Under the pieces are notes generated by a model. The model ran no database searches and was not told the origin of the DNA. It saw only the letters and a list, made by a program, of their open reading frames with translations. The translations under genes were made by a program, and so were the position numbers. A stretch of 64,000 bases of DNA from Lodderomyces elongisporus (Eukaryota > Ascomycota > Pichiomycetes > Serinales > Debaryomycetaceae). Location: assembly GCF_030384665.1 (NCBI RefSeq), contig NC_083678.1, positions 434,001-498,000 of the forward strand, given 5' to 3'. Shown here piece by piece: positions 21,565 to 30,843 of the stretch (positions are counted from its first letter, which is position 1; every line of letters starts with the position of its first letter).

Positions 21565-23091
21565 AGTGCCATTTGTCTTCCTTTTTACACGACTTTTGTC
21601 TTTTTTATTTTAAAAAAAAAATAAAAATAAAAAAAATTAAAAAATTAAAAAAATAAAAGAATGCGCTGCAATGAATGAGAACATCTGGAACACTTGAACA
21701 TTGACAAATTAGAGTGCTTTTGTTTTTTTATGAGAAAACATGTGGGTCAATACATGGGTCATAATTTGAACTGACAACGCTTTTATTATAGAGCAAAAAG
21801 TTTTGTTGTATGATTGTAGGTAGATATCTTTACTATTTTTAAAGTATAAACAGTTGACCATTGAACTGAACTATGGACTAAACTCTTGTAATTTTTAGCT
21901 TCTTTTACTTATTTTATTTATTTTACTTGTTTCGCTTCCTTTTTTTTGCAATCGTTTCGATACAATTTTAGTAACTAAACTGTGCAAACATAAAAATATC
22001 AGATCAACAATTACCCATCTTGATTTTACACATTAAGTAATTTTAAAAAGTCAGTGTTGATAATGCAAACCAATTTTGTCACCATTTCAGTTTCAAATTT
22101 TATTTTTCACAGGTCTAGTATTGTCTGAATAATATAGACAGATAGATAGATAGATATATATAGAATAAATGTTTTGATTTTGATGTTAAGTAGTTTTTAC
22201 TTATCTAGCGTTTTGTTTACAGCAATGTAAGAAAACAAATTGGAAATAGAAACAGGTACCAATTGTAATAAAGGTTATTCACTTTTAAATATCTAACATG
22301 TTTGTTAATTGAACCAAAGAACAACTAACTCTGTGGCGTTTACAAGATATATATATATATATAGGTAAAAGGGCAAGTCAGTTGTATAGTTGTTTGCGAC
22401 CTCGACACAGAATCCATTTCTCTTTTCCTCTATTTATTCTCTGGCTTTTCTTTTTGTATATATTCAATCTGTTTCACACCAAGTTTCATCGCCGTTTGAT
22501 GTTTAAAACGAAATATCTCTTGCAAAATATCATCGTCTAAATCCAAGGTGAGAGCTACCAAGTATACGCTTGATTTTTGCAGATATTATATATTGTAAAA
22601 CAAACATTGGATGGTACTATACTTCAAAATATGTTCAAACTTGTTTCATTGTTGCTTCAGATGAAAGCTTCCCATTTACCTCTCTATTGCTTTTAACTAA
22701 ACTTCTCTGTATAAAAGGAAGGGAAATTGCGAAAATGGAAGGGACGGAAGGGTCCTTTTTGTTTAGCCTTACCCTTGCTCTGCTCTAAATTAGGTTCCAA
22801 CTCAAAACCAACTGTTGATTTTTTGTTTTCTTTTTGATTTTTTCAATTTTCTTTATCCTACTACTACTACAATTGCTTGGATATATAAATTGCATTCTCA
22901 AAGCAAAAAGCCTATTAGAAGAAACAGAAGATAAAAGAAAAGTATAACTACACCTAGTGTGTATTTTTTTTCTTTCTCCCCATAATTTATTTAATCCTTA
23001 TAAACAGCATAGTGAATCAAACAAAGAGTTCTTATTGTGAAATTTTCAAACGGAATTAATTAGCTAGCGGTGTTACGTTTCTTACACTAAA

Positions 23092-23092
<1 letters not shown>

Positions 23093-23125
<33 letters not shown>
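23093..23125. repeat. (CA)n microsatellite
   Basis: About 16 CA units on the plus strand, 145 bp upstream of the preferred ULA1 start. Confidence 0.9.
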
Positions 23126-23127
<2 letters not shown>

Positions 23128-23269
23128 ATATACACGCACACACACATTTGCGCAGACGATCAAAATGTTTTCTCCACTAATTAAATTAAACCACACTCAA
23201 ACCATATATGATCGCAATTACCTGCACAAACGCACAAAGAAAAGACACCGTCTTTTATCATACTTGAAG

Positions 23270-24862
23270 ATGGGTTTCGACAAGGATACAAAATACGATA
23301 GACAATTGCGGCTATGGGCTTCTGCAGGACAGCAGAACTTGGAGAGTAGCTCAATCTGTCTCGTTAATGCTACAGCCACTGGTTGTGAAATATTGAAAAA
23401 CTTGATATTGCCTGGTATAGGCAAATACACAATCATAGACGACTCAAAAGTAACCAACAAGGAACTTTCATCAAACTTCTTCTTAAAGACAAGCGACATG
23501 GGCAAAAAAGTCGCCGACTGTGTTAAGCGCAATTTGGGTGAACTAAATGCAGACGCTAAAGGTACCGCGATAACCGACCCAGTAGAGAAAATCTTATCGT
23601 TTGACAAACTGGGCAACTTCTGGGACAGTTTCAACTGTGTCATTGTGAGCGACTATATATCATGCCTCGAGGAGCTTATTCAGATTTTGTGGAGCAAGAA
23701 AATTCCACTTTTGGTGGTCAACACTATTGGCTTTTACGGCTCATTAAACCTTTTGGCAAACGAGACAACCGTGATTGAGACACACGATCCTTCTAAATTA
23801 TACGACTTGAGAATTGATAAACCATGGCCAAAATTGCGTGAATATGCCGACTCGTTTGACTTGGATCTGCTCGATGATCAAGAACATGCGCACGTCCCAT
23901 ATATAGTAATCTTTATCAAGGCGCTTTACCATTGGAAACTGCACCATAACAATAACCCCCCGCTGACATATGCAGAAAAGAAATTATTTAAAACGTATGT
24001 CGAGTCCCTTTCGCGAAACATAAATTTGGAAACAAATTTTATTGAGGCGGTGCAATCGTGTCACCGGGCTTTCCAAAAGACTGAAATACCTGAAAGCATC
24101 AAAAGTTTACTAGAATTGAGCGATGCGAAAAACTTGCAAAACTCATCACCCACATCCTTCTCTGCAACTACATCTCCATCATCTGACTGCACAATATTTT
24201 GGGTATATATTGCAGCATTGAAGGAATATCTCAAAAACAATGATAATATTTTACCTCTACCTGGTAAGCTTCCAGATATGGCATCCAATACAGAAAATTA
24301 TACAACACTAGCAAAGATATACCGAGATAAGGCGCTTGAGGACCAGTCAACATTTGCAAATGAAGTTTACAAGATCCTCGAAAAACAGAAAAAACCAAAA
24401 ACAATTGTTACCAAAGAGTCCATTGCCACATTTTGTAAAAATACACAATTGCTTTTCGTTACAATTGGATCCAAAAATCTAAACTCGCCAAAACTTATTG
24501 AGCAATTCGAAACTGGCTCATCGAGTGAAGTGTTGGGGATATATTGGGGAATCCTTACCTACAACGCTTACATTAAGCAATACAACGAGGCTCCAACGAT
24601 CAAGTACATGGATGACTTTATTAGGATATACCATGATGAGATCAATCCATCTGCACAGCAACCATTGAGTGACACACTTCGAAAAAAATTTGAAGAGATC
24701 CTTACACATAACTCGTCTAATTATCACAACTTGAGCAGTTTTATGGGCGGAATTGCAAGTCAGGAAATTTTAAAACTCACAACGGCTCAGTATATTCCAT
24801 TGGACAACTTATATGTGTTTGATGGAGTCACATCAAGTAGTGAGCGATTTAAAATCCAATAA
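23270..24862 (+). CDS. ULA1: NEDD8-activating enzyme E1 regulatory subunit
   Basis: 530 residues from the preferred start, beginning MGFDKDTKYDRQLRLWASAG, the canonical APPBP1/NAE1/Ula1 opening. The adenylation-type Rossmann fold follows (ICLVNATATGCEILKNLILP, then IGKYTIIDDSKVT and SSNFFLK). The mid-region is degenerate with no catalytic cysteine, as expected for the non-catalytic half. The C-terminus contains the conserved FMGGIASQEILKLTTAQYIP and ends NLYVFDGV plus a short tail. Known role: heterodimer with Uba3 that activates Rub1/NEDD8 for cullin modification. The frame is open from an ATG at 23165 that would add 35 basic residues; family alignment argues against it. Length is close to human NAE1 (534) and longer than S. 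cerevisiae Ula1 (462). Confidence 0.92.
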   Translation: MGFDKDTKYDRQLRLWASAGQQNLESSSICLVNATATGCEILKNLILPGIGKYTIIDDSKVTNKELSSNFFLKTSDMGKKVADCVKRNLGELNADAKGTAITDPVEKILSFDKLGNFWDSFNCVIVSDYISCLEELIQILWSKKIPLLVVNTIGFYGSLNLLANETTVIETHDPSKLYDLRIDKPWPKLREYADSFDLDLLDDQEHAHVPYIVIFIKALYHWKLHHNNNPPLTYAEKKLFKTYVESLSRNINLETNFIEAVQSCHRAFQKTEIPESIKSLLELSDAKNLQNSSPTSFSATTSPSSDCTIFWVYIAALKEYLKNNDNILPLPGKLPDMASNTENYTTLAKIYRDKALEDQSTFANEVYKILEKQKKPKTIVTKESIATFCKNTQLLFVTIGSKNLNSPKLIEQFETGSSSEVLGIYWGILTYNAYIKQYNEAPTIKYMDDFIRIYHDEINPSAQQPLSDTLRKKFEEILTHNSSNYHNLSSFMGGIASQEILKLTTAQYIPLDNLYVFDGVTSSSERFKIQ

Positions 24863-24899
24863 ATAAAATTATAAGTTACGTATCTTTACAAATACACAC

Positions 24900-24965
24900 A
24901 CATGCATACATCTATATATATATATATATATATGAGTTATATATATATAAGTTATACATATATAT
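24900..24965. repeat. (TA)n-rich tract
   Basis: Several TATATA runs between the convergent ULA1 and SPB4 ends. Confidence 0.75.
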
Positions 24966-25033
24966 TACTTCCTCACATATAATGCTCGTGAATGAACGAA
25001 AATAAAAGTATTAAAAGGAAATGAATAATTAGT

Positions 25034-26947
25034 CTATAAGTCATCAAATGACCCCTGTAAAACTCCTCCACCTCCACCTCCCCCATTGCTCTTCTGCTTC
25101 TTCTTATTCTTCCTCACCAAATCCTTCCAATCTTCCTTCACCTCCTCTTCATCCAAACCGCCACGCTCTTGTTCTGCCTCCAATTGTTTTTCAATCGCCT
25201 CTCTTTTCCTTTTCATCTTTTCCTTTCTCTCCAGCTTTGTCTCTCTCTTCTCTGTCTTACTAGACCATGCTTCATTCTTCACCTTCAACTCTTTTCGCCT
25301 CTTTGCATTCTCGGCTTTGGCCAATTTATCCTTTTCCAAATTCTCCAATCTTGCCTTTTCAGCAGACTTGTCCAAGTATGCATAAGTATCCATGTCAACA
25401 ACCTCGCCAAGCCAACCGTCTTCAGGCATCTTCTCATTCTCAATATATCGGGACTCTGGCATCTTGGGTAAACGTAAAAGCCCGTACATCTTGGCAATGG
25501 CAATATAGTCAAGAGATGCCAAACGGAAAATCAGACTTGCAATGTGCTTTGAGTAATATCGAACAAACCCAACATACGATTTTACTGCAAGTTCATGACG
25601 TGCTCGATCTTCAAGCATGTATTTTCGCAACTTCTTCTGGAATTTATTATGAAAACTGTGGTTATCCTTATCTTCGGGTGGATCAATTTTCGTCATAAAG
25701 ACGCTCTTCACCTCCATGAACCCAACGTAATCTTCCTCTTGGGTATCATTGTTCAACATGACAATTGCTCTACCAACTTTATTTGCTCTTCCTGTTCGAC
25801 CACACCTATGTAAAAATACACTAGGGTCCGTGGGTGGATCGATTTGAATTACTAAATCCACATCGGGAATATCGATACCTCTGGCGGCAACATCTGTTGC
25901 CATCAAGATATATTTCTTACTTTCATCATTACCTTCGGTGAATTTCTCCAACGTGTTTAACCGTGACTTTGTTGTTAATTGACCATGAAGCGAAAAAAAC
26001 AGTAAAGCAGAGATATCAATATCGTTTGCACTGGATTTACACAATTTCGATAACATTTGATAGAAATGTTTTACCGAGGTACAAGTTGGGAAATAAACAA
26101 TTGCCTTTTTAAACTGGTTGTCTCTCAACATCTGCAACATTGTAGTCAACTTATGTTCTGGTTCAATCATCATATAGGACAACTGCAACGATGTAGGAGC
26201 ATTGTTTTGCTCTCCAAGAAAGTTTTTGGTCTTGACTTGCAACTTAACAGGGTTATTCATTCCAGTTCTAAAAATGGTATCACCTGCAGCTGATATGGTA
26301 GCTGAAAAAAGTCCTGTTCGTCGTTGTTTTGGTAACATTTTCAAAATCTTGATAACATCAGTTTCAAAAGACATATCGAGCAATTTATCTGCCTCATCCA
26401 AGATTACAATCTCCAATGACGAGGTTTTTACTATTTGCAATGACATAAAGTCTAGTAAACGTCCTGGCGTTGCAATTAGGATTTGCGGACGGTTTTCCTG
26501 GTAGGAATCGAGATCTTCTCTCACATTACCCAAAAAGCCAACTAGTAATTGGGTCTTTATCCTTGGTTCATAGCTGTCTTCTTCTGGCAAGAGTTCAAGA
26601 ACTTTGTCAAAAACCATTTGGATCTGCTTCGCAAGCTCTCTTGTAGGAGCCATAACAATAGCAAGCATGTGACCTCTCTTGACAGGCTCTGGTTTTTCTT
26701 CGCCCTCTGGTACTTGATATAATCTTTTTGATACTTTTTGAAGTACAGGAATGGCAAATGCAAGTGTCTTTCCTGATCCCGTTACTGCTTCCACAATGAC
26801 ATCTTTATTCCCACTCAATAACGGAATTGTTGACGCTTGGACTGGTGTCATAGTTGGGTAGTTTAAAGAACGAATGGCATCTTTGAGCCAAGGCTCTAAA
26901 TCGACACGTAAATTCTCCCATAAAAGCGACCCTTTATTTGTTTGCAT
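25034..26947 (-). CDS. SPB4: DEAD-box RNA helicase, 60S ribosome assembly
   Basis: 637 residues from ATG 26945-26947. Q motif YPTMTPVQASTIP, motif I AVTGSGKT (residues 54-61), Ia APTRELAKQ, Ib TPGRLLDFM, II LDEADKLLD, III SATIS, and helicase C-terminal motifs ATDVAARGIDIPDVD and HRCGRTGRANK are all present. The region after the core (SYVGFVRYYSKHIASLIFR) and the lysine-rich C-terminal coiled coil are characteristic of Spb4. Known role: nucleolar ATP-dependent helicase of late 27S pre-rRNA processing. The frame extends 20 codons upstream to an ATG at 27007, but that leader is lysine-rich and unlike homologues, whereas MQTNKGSLLWENL aligns with them. A run of glycines sits just before the C-terminus. 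Confidence 0.94.
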   Translation of the reverse strand: MQTNKGSLLWENLRVDLEPWLKDAIRSLNYPTMTPVQASTIPLLSGNKDVIVEAVTGSGKTLAFAIPVLQKVSKRLYQVPEGEEKPEPVKRGHMLAIVMAPTRELAKQIQMVFDKVLELLPEEDSYEPRIKTQLLVGFLGNVREDLDSYQENRPQILIATPGRLLDFMSLQIVKTSSLEIVILDEADKLLDMSFETDVIKILKMLPKQRRTGLFSATISAAGDTIFRTGMNNPVKLQVKTKNFLGEQNNAPTSLQLSYMMIEPEHKLTTMLQMLRDNQFKKAIVYFPTCTSVKHFYQMLSKLCKSSANDIDISALLFFSLHGQLTTKSRLNTLEKFTEGNDESKKYILMATDVAARGIDIPDVDLVIQIDPPTDPSVFLHRCGRTGRANKVGRAIVMLNNDTQEEDYVGFMEVKSVFMTKIDPPEDKDNHSFHNKFQKKLRKYMLEDRARHELAVKSYVGFVRYYSKHIASLIFRLASLDYIAIAKMYGLLRLPKMPESRYIENEKMPEDGWLGEVVDMDTYAYLDKSAEKARLENLEKDKLAKAENAKRRKELKVKNEAWSSKTEKRETKLERKEKMKRKREAIEKQLEAEQERGGLDEEEVKEDWKDLVRKNKKKQKSNGGGGGGGVLQGSFDDL

Positions 26948-27428
26948 ACTCGTGTTTTTATCCTTTTTCTTTTTTTTGATTGAGGAATGAAAGTAAAGTT
27001 TAAACAAACAAATAAATGAACAAATGAAAAAGTAAAAGGGCGTGGTACGAGTAAAAGATAAGACTATTCAATTTGTGAGATGAGATCTAATAGCGATGGA
27101 GGGTTTGTTTAGCTGAAACGCCAGTTTGTGTTGCAAAGGAGAGAAAAAAATGTATACAAAAAAAAAAATGTAGAAGATGTAGAAGATGTAAAATATAAAA
27201 TGTAAAATGCAAAATGTAATTAAAGAAAGAAAGGAAAAAAAAAAAAATTTGTATCTTGAATAATGAAAATTTAAAAATCAATAGATCTATTTTCTCTTTG
27301 TATAAAGTCTTAAATTTTGGCTTGGTTTTAACCATAGTTATATGAAGAAAAGGTTGGGGTTATTTGGAAACCTCATTTCAACTAACCATTATAGAACAGT
27401 AAACAAAGTTTATCTTTCAACAAGAATC
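26948..27428. other. Divergent region SPB4 / DEG1
   Basis: About 480 bp, AT-rich, with short GTAGAAGAT and AAATGTAAAATGCAAAATG direct repeats (about 27167-27220). The last 87 bp can be read as an N-terminal extension of DEG1. Confidence 0.6.
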
Positions 27429-28823
27429 ATGTCCAGTGTACTGCCGATTGACTATACAAAATGGACAAAGAAGGACCTTATAGCCAAAATAAGAAAACTA
27501 GAAAATGGATCGGTGCCAGGTGCAAGTACAAGTCTAGACACTGAAACTAAAACTGAAACTAAAACTGAAACTGAAATTGAAACTGCAGCAAAGCTGGATC
27601 AAGAGCAAGTGGGGTTACTTTCTACTGAAGGAACAAACAATGGCCAAATTTTAAATTCATCCGATGATCAGCTTCGACCAAAAGCCAAGGCGAAGAAAAG
27701 AAAAGAGTTTGACTGGAGTAAACAGAATATGCGTTTTGTTGCTATAAAGTTTGCCTACTTGGGTTGGAACTACAATGGTCTCGCTTTTCAAAGTGACCCA
27801 ACACCGTTACCTACAGTTGAGGAAATAATTTTAAAAGCACTCGCAAAGGTGAAACTCATTCGAGAACCAATCGAAGAAGTAGAATACTCCAAATGTGGAA
27901 GAACTGATAAGGGGGTAAGTGCCATGAATCAAGTTATATCGATAAAGCTCAGATCAAACTTGACACCACAAGAGCAACAGGATCCTGCATTTGATGCAAA
28001 GGAAGTTGACTATTTCACCGTTATTAATGCGAATCTTCCAGCCGATATCAAAGTCCACGCTATATGCTTACGACCACCAGAAAATTTCGATGCAAGGTTC
28101 AGTTGCAAAGAGCGTCATTACCGATACCTATTTAGAAAGACATCCACCCTCGACATCGATTTGATGGCTCAAGCTGCCGAATACTATGAAGGGCTGCATG
28201 ACTTTCGTAATTTTTGTAAATTAGATGGGTCGAAACAATTGACAAGTTTCGTAAGAGATATAAGGAGGTCTAAAATCATTCCGTTGGACAGTGATGGCAA
28301 TCTTTACTGTTTTGACTTGATTGGAAATGCGTTCTTGTGGCATCAGGTGCGTTGCATGGTTGCAATCTTGTTCCTTGTGGGTCAAAAATTGGAAAGTCCT
28401 GAAATTGTTAAGGACTTGATGGACGTGACGAAATTCCCAACAAAGCCCATGTACGAAATGGCCAATGATATACCTTTGGTGCTTTACGATTGTGTCTTCC
28501 CTGAAATGGAATGGAAGAAGTTTGATTTGGAATACAAGTTCAATAGACTCCATACTTCTTTTAGACTTTTGGCATATGAGCTTTCCATTCAAAATGAGGT
28601 CACCAAGATTATGGAAAATGTATTGTACGCTGATAAACGTGAGGACGCGTTCAAACTGGCAAACTTGAAAGCAACGCCATTGGGTGATGGTGTGGGTCGG
28701 GCATTTTCTGAGTATATTCCTTTAGGCAAGCGCCAACGTACTGATGATTATAGAATTATTAATGCTCGCTGGTTGGAAAAAAAGGCAGCTAAGAAAGCAA
28801 TGCTTGGTAAAGAACAACTTTAG
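27429..28823 (+). CDS. DEG1: tRNA pseudouridine synthase 3 (Psi38/39)
   Basis: 464 residues from ATG 27429. TruA-family catalytic motif SKCGRTDKGVSAMNQVISIK (nucleophile D160), preceded by RFVAIKFAYLGWNYNGLAFQ and followed by CLRPPENFDARFSC, FRNFCKLDGSKQLTSF and NAFLWHQVRCMVAILFLVGQ, all near-identical to yeast Deg1/Pus3. Known role: pseudouridylates positions 38 and 39 of cytosolic and mitochondrial tRNAs. An upstream in-frame ATG at 27342 adds 29 residues that are basic and lack acids, resembling a mitochondrial presequence, so a second longer isoform is possible. Near residues 40-54 is a TETKTETE-type repeat. A CTG codon at 28194-28196 falls in YEG-x-HDFRNF, where relatives have T or S, supporting CUG read as Ser. 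Confidence 0.95.
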   Translation: MSSVLPIDYTKWTKKDLIAKIRKLENGSVPGASTSLDTETKTETKTETEIETAAKLDQEQVGLLSTEGTNNGQILNSSDDQLRPKAKAKKRKEFDWSKQNMRFVAIKFAYLGWNYNGLAFQSDPTPLPTVEEIILKALAKVKLIREPIEEVEYSKCGRTDKGVSAMNQVISIKLRSNLTPQEQQDPAFDAKEVDYFTVINANLPADIKVHAICLRPPENFDARFSCKERHYRYLFRKTSTLDIDLMAQAAEYYEGLHDFRNFCKLDGSKQLTSFVRDIRRSKIIPLDSDGNLYCFDLIGNAFLWHQVRCMVAILFLVGQKLESPEIVKDLMDVTKFPTKPMYEMANDIPLVLYDCVFPEMEWKKFDLEYKFNRLHTSFRLLAYELSIQNEVTKIMENVLYADKREDAFKLANLKATPLGDGVGRAFSEYIPLGKRQRTDDYRIINARWLEKKAAKKAMLGKEQL

Positions 28824-28972
28824 GACGAGCTTCACTTTCAATATCGCCACACCAAGTCAAATAGTAATTCGTGGAATATGAATGTAAATGTGTGTGTGGT
28901 TTTTTGTTTTCCTTCTTTGTCCTTTCCTTTTTCCTTTTTCCTTTTTCTTCTAGTTTCGCTTTCAATAGATAA

Positions 28973-29710
28973 TTAATTGGATATCCACGATGGCTCCCAA
29001 TATTGTGGACCATCTTCGCCTTGTAAGTCTACCCATAGTATCCCATTCATTATCATCTCGTTAATAACATTTTCGCATCTTACCTTGTCCCAATGGAAAT
29101 TATCCTGAATCAACCTTCTGGTAACAAACCCACCAGTAAATTCACACAACTCGTAAATTTTGATCTGGTCCTGGGATAAATTGTCCAAAGATGAGAATTT
29201 TAGCCATCGAACCTTGTTGATCACGAGTATCTCATAGTTTTTGCTTCCCATTGAATTCAACAACTGAACAGCTTGCTCAATATCGTTTAAAGTGATATTC
29301 AAATTCACGTCCAAAGAGGTGAGTGCATTGGCAATGATGGTGCTTTGCAACTCTTTTAGTGGAATAAGTCCTCCGTTTAAATCTCTTGTTGCTTGACAAA
29401 CTTCCACAATCTTTACACTCAATCCAACAATGTAATTGTTCGTTGTTCGTTTCCCCATCAATTTACTCTTTTTAGATCCACTATTGCTGTAAAGTAGTAA
29501 ATCCAAAGGGTCCATTCCAATCAGCTGAGAGATCTGGTTGAACTTGGCTCGAAATTCAGCATTGTTGTTGATCTCATTGCTGTGTTCGTTTACAAAATTT
29601 AGTAAAGCAGAGCGAAGCACTTGAAGCTGTGCAGATAATTGATCTGAATGTTGCTGTCTCAAACGGTTGCCAAACTGCAAAAATGCATCTCTATCAGAAG
29701 CGTGATTCAT
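28973..29710 (-). CDS. VPS22: ESCRT-II subunit Vps22/Snf8
   Basis: 245 residues. It aligns along its length with Snf8: NPEFR-like NAEFRAKFNQISQLIGMDPL, the conserved IVEVCQATRDLNGGLIPLKE, first winged helix, and second winged helix ending NGILWVDLQGEDGPQYWEPS. Known role: part of the Vps22-Vps25-Vps36 complex sorting ubiquitinated cargo at endosomes; VPS4 at the right of the window acts later in the same pathway. Oddity: homologues start with a short GLAAF-type motif, which is absent here; the first ~15 residues (MNHASDRDAFLQFGN) do not align. A small upstream exon may be missed, but no convincing donor/branch/acceptor set was found. Confidence 0.92.
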   Translation of the reverse strand: MNHASDRDAFLQFGNRLRQQHSDQLSAQLQVLRSALLNFVNEHSNEINNNAEFRAKFNQISQLIGMDPLDLLLYSNSGSKKSKLMGKRTTNNYIVGLSVKIVEVCQATRDLNGGLIPLKELQSTIIANALTSLDVNLNITLNDIEQAVQLLNSMGSKNYEILVINKVRWLKFSSLDNLSQDQIKIYELCEFTGGFVTRRLIQDNFHWDKVRCENVINEMIMNGILWVDLQGEDGPQYWEPSWISN

Positions 29711-30214
29711 TTACAAATTGTTGTTTTTTTTTCTTGAAATTTATTTGTTTAATTGGCCTCTTTTCTTTCTATAGTTGTTCAAGTGATGGATTCTTTACTT
29801 ACAACCAAAACTATTGTATTTTTTTCATTCAAAGCGAATAATGTCATTTTCTCTTTTCAACTGTCAACTGTGGCGCGCTTGAGGAGAGAAAGAGAGAGAG
29901 AGAGAGAGAGCTCTACATATACTAATCAAATCTAATTCTTCTTTCTCTTCTCTTTCTCCCAAGGTATATAAAGATGAAGAAAAATCACTATCATTTCAGC
30001 CATGGTTTTTATGCGTAGAATATATATATATATAGATCACGAGTAGAACCTAATATCAGTAATTTAAAGTCTACTACTCATGAATTAAGCGTTGATAACA
30101 TTGATATAGAGATGTTAAATTTTTTCTTTCTTTTCTTTTTTTTGATTTATTCTAATTTTCATCTTGTAGGAAGTATGGAGGGAGGGGTACTCCGTAATTA
30201 ACTTAGGAATAAAG

Positions 30215-30220
30215 GCACGT
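30215..30220. promoter_or_regulatory. CACGTG, candidate Cbf1 site
   Basis: Perfect palindrome in the divergent region, about 505 bp from the VPS22 start and 625 bp from the plus-strand gene. Function inferred. Confidence 0.35.
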
Positions 30221-30518
30221 GAAGTCTAGTACCTTTTTTCACATGAAAATTGGGACACGAAATGTAACATCAATAATTGGTAGCTCTGGGTTCTGGGCTC
30301 TGGGCTCTGGATTCCGTGTTCCAGGTTCTGGTAGGAAATGGAAGAAGAGAAAAGTGGGAAGACAAAAAAAAAAGCAGACATAGAGACAGAATTTACCAAC
30401 ACATAAACACCCATACTTTGTCACACACACTCTCTCTCACACTCACTCTTTCTCTCCCTCTCGTTCTCCCTCCAAATATTTGTCTGCCCCGCTTTTTCTA
30501 GCTTTTCACTTCCCCCCA

Positions 30519-30546
30519 CCCCCCCCCCCCCCACACACACACACAC
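30519..30546. repeat. C14 run followed by (CA)n
   Basis: Fourteen C (30519-30532), preceded by a separate C6, then ACACAC repeats on the plus strand. Confidence 0.85.
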
Positions 30547-30843
30547 CCATAAAACTATTTCAAATAGCTCGGCTAGTAAATCAGGGCTTGTGTATCCTCT
30601 TTTTTCTTTATAAAGAAAATAAAAAAAAGGTAAAATTAAAACTATCTAGATACCTTTGAATACAATTTTGCATACTTTAAATACCTTTTTCTTTTAATTT
30701 TGTTTTCTATAAACATCAACAAAACCAAAAACCATCTCAAGCCAAAGCTTCAGCTGCTACATTTTTATTCTCAATTGCAGTTTCTGTCAATTTTTAATAC
30801 TATTGTTACTATTACTATCATTTTTCTTTTTTGATGTTATCAA

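Larger units (their letters stand above)
21171..23269. other. Divergent intergenic region CEF3 / ULA1
   Basis: 2.1 kb with purine-rich (21200-21285) and pyrimidine-rich (21331-21375) tracts next to CEF3, GACA repeats (21462-21482), a CACGTG, GATA repeats (22138-22160), a TA tract (22341-22362) and a CA tract just upstream of ULA1. No RNA gene or further coding region recognised. Confidence 0.6.
29711..30843. other. Divergent region VPS22 / hydrolase-phosphatase gene
   Basis: 1.1 kb with a GA tract (29885-29911), TA tract (30019-30035), CACGTG (30215-30220), three near-identical GGGCTCTGG-type repeats (30287-30310), and C14 plus CA repeats (30519-30546). No gene recognised. Confidence 0.6.
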
